The notes beneath the pieces were generated by a model. That model worked only from the letters and a program-made list of their open reading frames with translations. It was not told where the DNA came from and ran no database searches. From assembly GCF_002077945.1 (NCBI RefSeq), contig NZ_LVYD01000056.1, positions 1 through 64,000 on the forward strand: 64,000 nt of DNA, given 5' to 3'. Within the stretch, counting starts at the first letter, position 1. The number at the start of each line of letters is the position of its first letter. Made by a program: the position numbers and the translations under genes. Below, one piece after another: positions 52,154 to 61,500 of this stretch. This stretch comes from Niastella vici. GTDB taxonomy: Bacteria > Bacteroidota > Bacteroidia > Chitinophagales > Chitinophagaceae.

Positions 52154-52810
52154 GTGCATTCATCTGCCGAAGAAAATTATCTGAAAGCCATCTATAAATT
52201 ACAGGAAGCCAACGGCGAAATGGTTGCCACTTCTGCCCTGGCGCAAGTTTTAGGCATCCACATGGCCTCGGTGACCGACATGCTTAAAAAGATGAGCGCC
52301 AAAAAATTGGTAGCCTATCAAAAATCAAAAGGATTCAAGCTTACCGAAAAGGGAAGGCTGGCGGCCATTGGCATCATTCGCAAACACCGCCTGTGGGAAG
52401 TATTCCTCGTAGACAAGCTGGGTTTCCGGTGGGATGAGGTGCATGAGATCGCGGAACAGCTGGAACATATCCATAGCCAGGAACTGATCGACAAGCTGGA
52501 TGCCTATCTCGATTTTCCCAAAGCCGACCCCCATGGCGACCCCATTCCCGATGCCAAGGGCAATTTTGCCCTTAACAAATCGGTGCTGTTGGCGGCTTTA
52601 CCGCCCGGCAGCCAGGGCAAATTCACGGGGGTTACCGACCACTCCTCGGCTTTTTTAAATTACCTCGACAAGATCGGCCTGTCACTTGGCGACCCGGTGA
52701 AAGTGAAAGAGGTGGAAGAATATGATAAGAACTATACCCTGATGCTTAAAGGAAAGAAAGCAGTGGTGGTGAGTTTTAAAGTAGCCAACAGTTTATTGAT
52801 CAGCGAGTAG
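52154..52810 (+). CDS. DtxR-family metal-dependent transcriptional regulator
   Basis: A 218-residue (from GTG) regulator with the standard winged helix (EENYLKAIYKLQEANGEM, TSALAQVLGIHMASVTDMLKKM), the dimerisation/metal domain (RLWEVFLVDKLGFRWDEVHEIAEQLEHI) and a C-terminal SH3-like FeoA domain (YLDKIGLSLGDPVKVKEVEEYD). It lacks the second-cysteine signature I would need to tell iron from manganese sensors. A TTG 21 bases upstream is an alternative start. Divergent from the cytochrome-Rieske-porin operon across a matching operator. Confidence 0.87.
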   Translation: MHSSAEENYLKAIYKLQEANGEMVATSALAQVLGIHMASVTDMLKKMSAKKLVAYQKSKGFKLTEKGRLAAIGIIRKHRLWEVFLVDKLGFRWDEVHEIAEQLEHIHSQELIDKLDAYLDFPKADPHGDPIPDAKGNFALNKSVLLAALPPGSQGKFTGVTDHSSAFLNYLDKIGLSLGDPVKVKEVEEYDKNYTLMLKGKKAVVVSFKVANSLLISE

Positions 52811-52858
52811 ATCAATACCATAAAAAATATTTATTATTGGGTCCTGTTAACCAATACC

Positions 52859-53731
52859 ATGGCCGTTACTAATCCATTGCTGGAGCTACCCCAATCGGTG
52901 GTAAATGTACCTTTCGAGATACATACCATGGAGTGGATAGCCCAGAACCGGTTCCAACAAAATGAAACCCCGCACCGGCATAATTACTTTGTGATCATCT
53001 GGGTAAAAAAAGGAACAGGCCAACACCTGATCGACCTGGAAAAATATGCGCTGGAAGACAATACCGTTTATTGCATTACGCCCGGGCAGGTGCATCAGCT
53101 GAACACTACCGGTGAAACTGAAGGATATGTGATCTCGTTCATGGCCGAGTTCCTGGGTGTGGCTGAAGAAAATTACGATCTGCTGTTCAATACCGGGCTC
53201 TTCTATACCTTTTCCAATTCACCGATGATAAAAGTGAACGCGGAAATGAGTGCCGAAATGCAGGATGCCGTTGACAAAATGCTGAAAGAGTACAATAACT
53301 TTTTTATTTTAAGGGCCGAGATCCTGCGTGGTTTTCTGAAGATATTTCTCATATACCTTACCCGCCAGTTCGAAAGACCACGCGAAACTGAAGCACAATC
53401 AAAAAGCATTGACCTGGTAAAACAATTCTTTGCCCTGGTTGAAAAAAATTACACCACAAAGAAAATGGTTACCGATTATGCCGAAGCGCTGGCTGTTACG
53501 CCTAACCATTTGAATGAAGTGGTGAAAAAAATAACCGGTTCCCCCGCCAGTCATCATATTCAGCAACGCATTATCCTGGAAGCAAAACGCCAGGCAGTGT
53601 ATTCACGGGTTACCATGAAAGAGATCGCCTATGAGCTGGGATTTGATGACACGGCCCATTTCAGCAAGTTCTTCAAAAACGCTTCAGGGGAAAGCTTTTC
53701 GGATTTCCGGAGCCGGAACCAGAAGGAATAA
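52859..53731 (+). CDS. AraC-family transcriptional regulator
   Basis: A 290-residue regulator. N-terminal cupin-type sensor (HRHNYFVIIWVKKGTGQHLI, about 41-60; ITPGQVHQL), C-terminal double helix-turn-helix (YAEALAVTPNHLNEVVKKIT and MKEIAYELGFDDTAHFSKFFKN). A perfect TATTGG-N10-CCAATA inverted repeat (52835-52856) lies directly before the start codon and may be its own operator. It precedes the YceI and mhqO-mhqD genes, which it might control. Confidence 0.87.
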   Translation: MAVTNPLLELPQSVVNVPFEIHTMEWIAQNRFQQNETPHRHNYFVIIWVKKGTGQHLIDLEKYALEDNTVYCITPGQVHQLNTTGETEGYVISFMAEFLGVAEENYDLLFNTGLFYTFSNSPMIKVNAEMSAEMQDAVDKMLKEYNNFFILRAEILRGFLKIFLIYLTRQFERPRETEAQSKSIDLVKQFFALVEKNYTTKKMVTDYAEALAVTPNHLNEVVKKITGSPASHHIQQRIILEAKRQAVYSRVTMKEIAYELGFDDTAHFSKFFKNASGESFSDFRSRNQKE

Positions 53732-53843
53732 TTGCTGATTTAGAGATTTAGAGATTTTGGGATTTATTTAAAATCAGGGCCGCACTATAATTCTCCAATC
53801 TCAAAATCCCGAAATCCCGAAATCTAAAAATCCCCAAAATCTT
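53731..53843 (+). repeat. Octad palindrome C, copy 3 of the GCTGAT-ended family
   Basis: Left arm ATTGCTGATTTAGAGATTTA then GAGATTTTGGGATTT; right arm CAATCTCAAAATCCCGAAAT then CCCGAAATCTAAAAATCCCC. The unit is 8 nt with minor variation. Loop holds GGGCCGCACTATAATTC, whose GCCGCRCTAYA core recurs in element G. Confidence 0.75.
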
Positions 53844-53923
53844 ATCCATGATTTGTACAACATTATCCTGCGATCATCAATTGCCTGCGGGCCCCATTTT
53901 TTGTTATTTTGACAGTTGAAATT

Positions 53924-54466
53924 ATGAGTACAACAGTAAATAAAGCAACCTGGGCCATCGATCCCGTTCACTCAACCATCAGGTTCGATGCCAAATACCT
54001 GTTGATCACGTCGGTATCAGGCTGGTTCAGGGAATTTGAAGGAACCCTGCTGAGCGACTGTACTGGTTTTAACAACAGTGAAATTCAGCTTACTATATAT
54101 ACCCATTCGCTGAATACCGGCAATAATGAACGCGATAACCATTTGCGTTCACCCGATTTTTTCGATGCCCGGCAATTCCCCACTATACAGTTTCGCTCAA
54201 CCGCAGTTACCACCAACGATAAACGTATTGAGGTAACCGGCATATTAACGGTAAAAGGCATTGAGCATCCCTTTACATTTAATGCCACTTTCCTAGGTAT
54301 GTGTGCCGATCCCCTGGGCAATACAAAGGCCGCATTTGAAATGGATACCGTGTTGAACCGGAAGGATTTCAATATTACCTGGAACCAGTTGTTCGATAAG
54401 AACGGCTTATTATTAAGCGATGAAGTAAGGGTGCATTGTGACCTGCAATTGTTAAAGCTTTCTTAA
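53924..54466 (+). CDS. YceI-family protein (cytoplasmic form)
   Basis: A 180-residue lipocalin-like YceI protein: WAIDPVHSTIRFDAKYLLIT, LNTGNNERDNHLRSPDFFDA, VTGILTVKGIEHPFTF, FNITWNQ. YceI proteins bind isoprenoid-like ligands; function is otherwise unclear. It has no signal peptide. The ATG of MSTTVNK is used; five extra residues upstream were rejected. It is the first of two tandem YceI genes. Confidence 0.86.
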   Translation: MSTTVNKATWAIDPVHSTIRFDAKYLLITSVSGWFREFEGTLLSDCTGFNNSEIQLTIYTHSLNTGNNERDNHLRSPDFFDARQFPTIQFRSTAVTTNDKRIEVTGILTVKGIEHPFTFNATFLGMCADPLGNTKAAFEMDTVLNRKDFNITWNQLFDKNGLLLSDEVRVHCDLQLLKLS

Positions 54467-54479
54467 CACAATTATTAAA

Positions 54480-54664
54480 TAGCATATATGAGTGGCGAGC
54501 AGGGGTCCTGTTCGCCATTCGCTTTTAATGGCTCTTCTTCAGGAAGTTGTGGGGCTTCCATAAAATGTACAACAGATTCCAGTATATCACTATTCTCCAG
54601 CCCCTGTTTCCTGACGACATTTGTGATGTCAATTAAACAATAAATAATCAAAAAAATAAAAACA
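54480..54664 (-). other. Possible short coding remnant on the minus strand
   Basis: The minus strand encodes an open segment with protein-like content, VVRKQGLENSDILESVVHF then MEAPQLPEEEPLKANGEQ, ending in a stop near 54471-54473. No good start codon is present. It could be the tail of a lost gene or chance. Confidence 0.25.
54488..54523 (+). repeat. Short palindrome of GAGTGGC words
   Basis: GAGTGGCGAGCAGG pairs with CCTGTTCGCCATTCGC. The words match those in the namZ tract (GGCGAGT, GGTGAAT on its reverse strand). Confidence 0.5.
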
Positions 54665-55201
54665 ATGGCACAAGTTAAATGGACCCTCGATCCGATGCAC
54701 AGTGAAATTACTTTTAAAGTAAAACACCTTATGATCAGTACTGTTACCGGTCAGTTCAGAGCTTTTAATGTAACAGCAGAAACAGCTGGCAATGATTTCA
54801 GTCAGCCCGGTTCAATAGATGTAACCATCGACGTTTCCTCTATCGATACCAATAACGAACAAAGAGATGGCCACCTGAAATCAGAAGATTTCTTCAGCGC
54901 CGCCAACCACAACCAGATCGTCTTCAAAGGAACCAAACTGGATGTTAAAGGTGATGAAGGCAAACTCCATGGCGACCTTACCATTAAAGGCATTACCAAA
55001 CCTGTAGTGTTGACTGTAGAGAACGGCGGTGTGGTAGTTGACCCATATGGACAAACAAAAGCTGGTTTTACCGTAACCGGTAAATTGAGCAGAAAAGAAT
55101 TTGGTTTAACCTGGAGTGCAGTGACTGAAGCTGGTAATGTAGTGGTAGGTGATGATATTAAGATCACTGCTGAAATACAGCTGGTTAAACAAGCGGCCTA
55201 A
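54665..55201 (+). CDS. YceI-family protein (second copy)
   Basis: A 178-residue YceI protein without signal peptide: KWTLDPMHSEITFKVKHLMI, DTNNEQRDGHLKSEDFF, LHGDLTIKGITKPVVLTV, GKLSRKEFGLTWS. It is clearly related to the preceding YceI protein (shared pattern of N(N/E)(E/Q)RDxHLxSxDFF) but diverged, so it is an old duplication or separate acquisition. Close spacing suggests a role alongside its neighbour and the mhq genes. Confidence 0.88.
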   Translation: MAQVKWTLDPMHSEITFKVKHLMISTVTGQFRAFNVTAETAGNDFSQPGSIDVTIDVSSIDTNNEQRDGHLKSEDFFSAANHNQIVFKGTKLDVKGDEGKLHGDLTIKGITKPVVLTVENGGVVVDPYGQTKAGFTVTGKLSRKEFGLTWSAVTEAGNVVVGDDIKITAEIQLVKQAA

Positions 55202-55216
55202 GTTGTACCATCCCAA

Positions 55217-55261
55217 ACCGGTGAAACACCGGCTTTCAACAAGGCTGGTGTTTCATCCGGT
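55217..55261 (+). terminator. Long hairpin between yceI and mhqO
   Basis: ACCGGTGAAACACCGGC pairs with GCTGGTGTTTCATCCGGT around a short loop. No T run follows, so termination is plausible but unproved. Confidence 0.45.
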
Positions 55262-55310
55262 GATACAACATATTAAACCTTATCGTAGCTTCATATAAGA
55301 ATTTACAATT

Positions 55311-56249
55311 ATGGAAGATAAAATTTTGGGCATACATCACATTACGGCGATAGCCGGTGACGCCCAGCGCAACTACGATTTCTATACAAAAGTGCTCGGT
55401 TTAAGACTGGTAAAGAAAACGGTGAACTTTGATGACCCGGGCACTTACCATTTCTATTATGGTAATGAAAACGGTACCCCTGGTACCATTCTTACCTTTT
55501 TTCCCTGGACGCATGTAAAACCGGGACGTGTTGGAACGGGTATGGCTACCGATATCGGCTATGCGGTTCCCGCCGGCAGTCTCGATTTCTGGAGCGATCA
55601 TTTTGAGAAATACCAGGTACGGTTCGGACAAAAAGACGAACAGTTTGGCGAACAGATCCTTCGTTTTGAAGACCCGGACGGTTTACGTATACAACTGGTT
55701 GAGCCTAAAAAGGCCGACAACCGCACACCCTGGGCAACCAGTGAGGTAAGCAAGGATGTAGCGATAAAAGGATTTCACAGTATTGTGCTGACGTTGCGGA
55801 ATATAAAACCCACCGCCAGCATTCTCACCGATATTTTCGGTTATAAATTGTTACAACAGGAAGGTAACAGGTACCGCTTTGTAACTGATGCCATAGAGAA
55901 CGCCGCTATAGTTGATCTGGTTGAAGAACCGGAAGTAACCCATGGACTGGTAGCCGGTGGCACCAACCACCACGTAGCCTTCCGCGTGAAGAATGAGGAA
56001 GTACTTATGAACTTCCGTGAAAAAATTGTCAGCAAGGGACATAATATAACACCGAAGATAGACCGTAATTATTTTTACTCTTTGTATTTCCGCGAACCCG
56101 GCGGCGTGTTGTTTGAACTGGCTACAGATAATCCGGGTTTTGCGATCGATGAGCCGGTGAATGAACTGGGTACGCATTTGAAACTGCCTGTGCAGTATGA
56201 ACCCGAACGGGCCACAATTGAAAAAGTGTTACCCCAACTGATACAGTAA
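55311..56249 (+). CDS. mhqO: Ring-cleaving dioxygenase of the MhqO type (VOC superfamily)
   Basis: A 312-residue protein with two glyoxalase/VOC modules: IHHITAIAGDAQRNYDFYTK (8-27) and FHSIVLTLRNIKPTASILT (about 154-172). The metal ligands expected are H in HHIT, H in GTNHHVAFR and E in PGGVLFELATDNPG. The pattern matches MhqO/MhqA extradiol dioxygenases involved in resistance to hydroquinones. mhqD follows 4 bases later, so the pair is one operon. Confidence 0.85.
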   Translation: MEDKILGIHHITAIAGDAQRNYDFYTKVLGLRLVKKTVNFDDPGTYHFYYGNENGTPGTILTFFPWTHVKPGRVGTGMATDIGYAVPAGSLDFWSDHFEKYQVRFGQKDEQFGEQILRFEDPDGLRIQLVEPKKADNRTPWATSEVSKDVAIKGFHSIVLTLRNIKPTASILTDIFGYKLLQQEGNRYRFVTDAIENAAIVDLVEEPEVTHGLVAGGTNHHVAFRVKNEEVLMNFREKIVSKGHNITPKIDRNYFYSLYFREPGGVLFELATDNPGFAIDEPVNELGTHLKLPVQYEPERATIEKVLPQLIQ

Positions 56250-56253
56250 TACT

Positions 56254-56877
56254 ATGCATACAAAACAAATTATACAAACTGGAAAGCAAACAGGCGAAGC
56301 CACAAAAGCATTGGTGATGGTACATGGACGAGGCGGCAGTGCAGAAGACATTCTGGGGCTTGCGAATTATTTGCCGGTAAACGACTTCGCTTTGTTTGCG
56401 CCCCAGGCTACCAATAATACCTGGTATCCGTATTCATTTCTTACGCCCCCCAAAGAAAATGAACCCTGGCTATCCAGCGCCCTGGCGGTGTTGAAAGATA
56501 CAGTAGCAGACGTGCAGGCCACCGGTATTAAAACAGAAAACATCTATTTCCTCGGCTTTTCGCAGGGCGCCTGTTTAACGCTGGAATTTGTTACCCGCAA
56601 CGCCACTAAATATGGCGGGGTGGTAGCCTTCACCGGCGGACTGATAGGCGATAAAATATATGATCAAAATTATGCCGGTGATTTTGCCGGAACACCCGTT
56701 TTCATTGGCACCAGTGATCCCGACCCGCATGTACCGGTTGAAAGAGTGCATGCCACGGCTGAGATCTTATCGGGCATGCACGCAAAGGTGACAAAGAAAA
56801 TTTACAAGAATATGGGGCACACCATTAGCCAGGATGAGATAAACCTGGTGAATGAATTGATCTTTAAAGAATTGTAA
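56254..56877 (+). CDS. mhqD: MhqD-type carboxylesterase / hydrolase
   Basis: A 207-residue alpha/beta hydrolase of the phospholipase/carboxylesterase type: MVHGRGGSAEDIL (about 24-36), nucleophile in GFSQGACLTLE (about 103-113), catalytic aspartate in SDPDPHVP and histidine in NMGHTI. In Bacillus the MhqD protein acts with MhqO in quinone detoxification. The 4-base spacing after mhqO supports the same role. Confidence 0.85.
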   Translation: MHTKQIIQTGKQTGEATKALVMVHGRGGSAEDILGLANYLPVNDFALFAPQATNNTWYPYSFLTPPKENEPWLSSALAVLKDTVADVQATGIKTENIYFLGFSQGACLTLEFVTRNATKYGGVVAFTGGLIGDKIYDQNYAGDFAGTPVFIGTSDPDPHVPVERVHATAEILSGMHAKVTKKIYKNMGHTISQDEINLVNELIFKEL

Positions 56878-56896
56878 CTTTGGAAAAACCATAGTT

Positions 56897-57208
56897 ATGT
56901 ACGCATACGATACCATTACCGAAGCGGTTGCCGAATTAAAGAAACGCGGTTATACATACGATTTCAATATCCGCGACAACCGCCTTGCCAGCGATCACCT
57001 GGGTGAGCATTATGGACACGATGATTTTGAGATCATAGAAGTGTACCGCTTTGAAGGAGAATCCGATCCCGCTGACGAAGCAGTGGTTTATGCCATTGAA
57101 GCGCCTTCCGGTGCAAAGGGTATTTTAGTGAATGGATACGGTACCTATGCCGATGATAAGAACACAGAATTTTTGCAACAGTTACATGAGAGAATACAAA
57201 AACTCTAA
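56897..57208 (+). CDS. Small conserved protein of Bacteroidota, function unknown
   Basis: A 103-residue protein (AYDTITEAVAELKKRGYTYD, DEAVVYAIEAPSGAKGILVN) with no signal peptide. Relatives of this size are often labelled phosphoribosylpyrophosphate synthetase in annotation, but it lacks the length and the PRPP-binding motif of such an enzyme. A small cytoplasmic regulator is as likely. It closes the mhq unit. Confidence 0.7.
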   Translation: MYAYDTITEAVAELKKRGYTYDFNIRDNRLASDHLGEHYGHDDFEIIEVYRFEGESDPADEAVVYAIEAPSGAKGILVNGYGTYADDKNTEFLQQLHERIQKL

Positions 57209-57336
57209 GACCTTAGTTATAAGTTCTTAGTTGGTTCAGCAATTTTAAAGCCGCGCTACAGCTTGATTTCTCAAACCGTGGCACGGCTTATTTGCTTTTT
57301 TTCAAAACTTAATAACCGACAAACTAAAAACTTACT
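57209..57336. repeat. Heptad palindrome G (CTTAGTT-word) with an inner hairpin
   Basis: Outer arms: CTTAGTTATAAGTTCTTAGT (7-nt period) on the left and words AAACTTAATAACCG and AAACTAAAAACTTAC on the right. An inner stem pairs AGCAA..AAGCCGCGCTAC with GTGGCACGGCTT..TTGCT. It fills the gap between two convergent genes. The GCCGCRCTAYA core is shared with element C. Confidence 0.65.
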
Positions 57337-57338
57337 AT

Positions 57339-58508
57339 CTATTGCTTAACTGTTACAGTTGAACCATTCCGCACTTCTTCACTCCCCTGCTTTACGATAA
57401 GGTCGCCGGCAGCCAGTTCGCCAAACACTTCCACCTTTCCATCATTTTCGCGGCCCTTCTTTACATCAACCCATTCTGCTTTATTATTGACTACCTTAAT
57501 TACAAACACGCGTTCCTGCGAGCTTACGATGGCCGATTTGGGAAGAATATAGGTACTGTCCTTGGTTGACAGTGGTATACTTACATTCGCTACCATTCCC
57601 GGTAATAATTTTTTATTATCATTGGTCACGTCCATTTCAATCCGTTGCGAACGCAGGCGGTTGTCGAGAGCGCCGGCCAGCCTTTTTACCTGGGCCGAAA
57701 ACTTTTCGTTGGGGAAAGCATTCACATTAAATTTCACTTTATCCTGTTGGTTCAAATAACCGGTATACGCTTCAGGTACGTAGATCACCAGACGCAATTT
57801 CTTTTGCTCCTGCAAAGTGAACAGCGGAAACTCTGATCCTTTACCGGAGGGGCCAACATAAGCGCCGGGGTTGGCATTACGGGAAGTGATGACTCCGTTG
57901 AACGGCGCCCTTACTTCCAGGTAATTCCTTCTGTCGGCAATTTCGCGGTATTGCGCTTTTGCTGCATCCCATTGAGCAAAGTCTGAGTTCTTTTTAGCCA
58001 GCGCCTGGTCAAGGTCATTTGATGAAATGGTGCCGGGCGTTTTGCTTGTCTCCAGCAAACGGTCATAATTTGATTTGCTGGCGATGTAGATCGCTTCCTG
58101 CGATTTCAATCGTGATTGTGCAGCTGCTTCCAGCGAATTCAGCTCAGGCGCTTCCATGGTCACCAGTAATTGTCCGGCCTTTACTTCAGAGCCCACATCA
58201 ACATACAACTTACGCACAAAGCTGTTTTCCTTTGCATACAGGTCAACCTGTTGAAAGGCAACCAGCTCACCGGGTATTTGCAGGTCTGAAGACAGCATGC
58301 CCTTTTCCAATGGCACTACCGGTGTAACAACAGCTGCCACGGGAGCTGCTATTGAATTGTTGGCTGGTTCTTTTCCGTTGGTTGAACTGCAGCTTTGTAA
58401 CAAACCCAGCAACCCGGCAGTGGTTATCAAAACCATGCCGGCAGAATAAGGCGTATTGACTATTGCCGTCAATCCCTTTGCTTTACGTATTAAATTTCTA
58501 AGTTGCAT
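57339..58508 (-). CDS. RND efflux periplasmic adaptor (membrane fusion) lipoprotein
   Basis: A 389-residue MFP protein. An N-terminal lipobox LLQSC (near residue 40) follows a long basic leader; a later ATG (MVLITTAG, residue 25) gives a shorter, cleaner signal. Then the lipoyl/hairpin region (LYAKENSFVRKLYVDVGSEV, VKAGQLLVTMEAPELNSL), a beta-barrel and the C-terminal domain. It links the inner-membrane pump encoded upstream to the TolC-type channel. It is last in the order tolC-pump-adaptor. Confidence 0.9.
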   Translation of the reverse strand: MQLRNLIRKAKGLTAIVNTPYSAGMVLITTAGLLGLLQSCSSTNGKEPANNSIAAPVAAVVTPVVPLEKGMLSSDLQIPGELVAFQQVDLYAKENSFVRKLYVDVGSEVKAGQLLVTMEAPELNSLEAAAQSRLKSQEAIYIASKSNYDRLLETSKTPGTISSNDLDQALAKKNSDFAQWDAAKAQYREIADRRNYLEVRAPFNGVITSRNANPGAYVGPSGKGSEFPLFTLQEQKKLRLVIYVPEAYTGYLNQQDKVKFNVNAFPNEKFSAQVKRLAGALDNRLRSQRIEMDVTNDNKKLLPGMVANVSIPLSTKDSTYILPKSAIVSSQERVFVIKVVNNKAEWVDVKKGRENDGKVEVFGELAAGDLIVKQGSEEVRNGSTVTVKQ

Positions 58509-58570
58509 ATGCGCTCTTTTTCTATAATGTCTTTACAAAATTACTAATTGCATTGTCGATTGCTTATTGT

Positions 58571-61500
58571 CTATTCCCCTTCTTCATAAAACTTGCTCTC
58601 CTTATCTGTGGGGTCTAATGAAACTGACTGCGTTGAAGCTTTCCCCTGCACCCACGCAAATACCATTGGCAGAATAAATAAAGCTGCAAATGTAGAGGCG
58701 ATCAAACCGCCAATTACGGCGCGGCCCAAAGGTGATGCCTGATCGCCGCCTTCACCTAAACCCGAAGCCATGGGGATCATACCTGCCACCATCGCAATAG
58801 TGGTCATTAATATGGGGCGTAACCGCAATGCCGCCGCTTCTTTGGCCGATTCCCAGGCATTGCCATTGTGCATGCGCAAATGTTCTGCATTGGTAATCAA
58901 CAGCACCGAGTTGGCAATGGAAACCCCTACCGACATAATGATACCCATATACGATTGCAGGTTAAGGGTAGAACCGGTTAATTTCAACATGACCAGCGAG
59001 CCTAAGATCACCGCCGGGATGGTAGCCAGGATCACCGCCGATACTTTGAACGACTGGAAGTTTGCCGCCAGCATCAGGAAGATCACCACAATGGCCACCA
59101 ACAAACCACCCTGCAAACTATCAAGCGTATCGGTAAGTACATTACTAAGCCCTATCGGTTCAACCGTTAAGCCACGGGGTAATTCACCCATCGATTGAAG
59201 GGCTTTTTGAACATCACGGGTGGCAGTCCCCAGGTCTTTATGATTCAAATTGGCAGTAACACTCAACACAGGCATGGCGCCCAGGTTGTCGTTTTCGCCA
59301 TAAGTAATATCAGGCGTAATTGAGGCTACGTCGCTCAATACCGGCCGGGGCTGATTGTTCAGGATGGGGATTTCACCAATGCTGCTCACGCTGGTCATTT
59401 TGTTTTCAGGTACGTACACCATCACACTGTACGACAGATTTGATTTCTCATCAACCCACACGTTCTTTTCAGTATACCGGGAGGAAGAAGTAGAGGTGAT
59501 CAGCGAACGGGAAATATCATTGATATCAACACCCAGTTGGGCAGCCCTGGTCCTGTCAATATTGATATTGATAGCAGGGTATTTGGTACTCTGGCCCAAC
59601 TGTACATCACGCAGGTAAGGGATTGTTTTTAATTTATCGATCACCTTATTGGCGTATTCTTCATTCAGTTTTTTATTTCTCCCCGCAATGCGCACCTCGA
59701 TCGGTGTAGGCGATCCCTGGCTTAATATTTTATCGGTTAACTGAATAGGCTCAAACGAAAGTTTTATCTCTGGCATAACCGTATTCAATTTCGCCCTGAT
59801 CTTTTCCTTCAGGTCATCCAGGTCTTCTTCATAATCTTCACTTAACTGTACCTGCACAACGGCTTCATTGGGACCAGGCATAAACAGGTAGATGGGGCTG
59901 GAACTGAACAAAGCAGGGTGTTGACCAATAAAAGCCGATGTAACGGAAATATTCTTTTTGCCAACCAATTCATCCAATGCACCCAATGTTTTGATCATGA
60001 GCGCTTCCGTACGCTCGATACGTGTACCCTCGGGAGCCTTTATGCGCAACTGGAATTGCCCTGAACTGGTACGGGGCAGTACGTCGCGGCCAATGTTCGC
60101 AAGCAACAGCACCGCAGCGCCGCTTACCAATACAATATAGGCCAGCACTACCGGTTTACGGTAAGGCAATATCCGTTGCAGGAAACGCAGGAACCGGGCG
60201 CGTAATTTCTCGAAGCGGGTAGCATCCTTATCTGCTTTTTCCAACAACACTTTCTTTTGGTCCCAGGTATCGGTATTGTGTGCTGTTGCTGCCTTTACCT
60301 GTTCAGCCATACTATGATTGACAGGATGCGCTTTCATCACCCAGTTAGCCATGATCGGCACAAATGTTTGCGCCAGGAAGTAAGAAGTGATCATAGAGAA
60401 TGCAATAGCGAGGGCCAGCGGCAGGAACAGGGAACCCGGTATGCCCCCCATCGTGAATGCAGGCGCAAAAACCGCCAGGATACACAACAGGATAAGCAAC
60501 TTGGGGAAAGCAATTTCCTTACACGCATCCCATATGGCCATTGCCTTGGGCTTACCCATCGCAAAGTGCTGGTGTATATTTTCGATCGTCACCGTACTTT
60601 CATCGACCAGGATCCCAATGGCGAGTGACAGACCGCTTAAGGTCATGATATTTATGGTTTGACCAAACAGCGAAAGGAATAATACCCCTGAAATAATTGA
60701 GGCAGGAATGGTCAGTATCACGATCAATGCGCCCCGGGCATCACCCAGGAATAATAACACCATTAAACCGGTGAGAATAGCGCCAATAGCGCCTTCAGAG
60801 ATCAAACTCTTTACCGAGTTGATCACATATACCGATTGATCGAATTCGTACGACAGCTTTACATCCTCTGGTAATTGGGCCTGGAATTTTGGAAGGGCGG
60901 CTTTCAATTTCTGCACCACTTCCCAGGTGCTGGCATCGGCCGATTTGGTAATGGGGAGGTATACCGACCGTTTCCCGTTCACCAATGCATAACCGGAGGT
61001 AATATCGGCGCCATCTTCCACCGTAGCCACATCACGCAAATACAGGTTCTGCACCCCCCCTTTAAATAAAGGAATATTCTCAAAATCTTTTATGGTCCTG
61101 ATGGTGGTATTGGTAGGCGTTATATAGTTTTTATCTTCGATACGCACATTACCCGAAGGGGACGTTTGGTTATTGATGCGGAGGGCCTGCACCAGCTGAT
61201 CGGGTGTGAGGTTATGCGCCCGCAACAGTTCCGGATCGGCCTTGATAACAATGGTACGCACGTTACCGCCAAAAGGCGCGGGCGAAACCAGACCAGGAAT
61301 GGAGGTAAAGGAAGAACGCACATAAACGTTGGCCATGTCCAACAATTCGTTGTTGTTACGGGTAGGGCTGCTCAATACCAGCTGACCTACCGGCAGCGTC
61401 GACGCATCGAAGCGTAGAATAAACGGCGGCTGCGAGCCATTCGGGAAGATCGCCTGCGCCCGGTTACAGTACGCGCTCACTTCCGCCGCTGCCTGCGCCA

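Noticed and set aside
56897-57208. Phosphoribosylpyrophosphate synthetase label for the small protein
   Set aside because: It is a third of the length of that enzyme and lacks the PRPP-binding motif.
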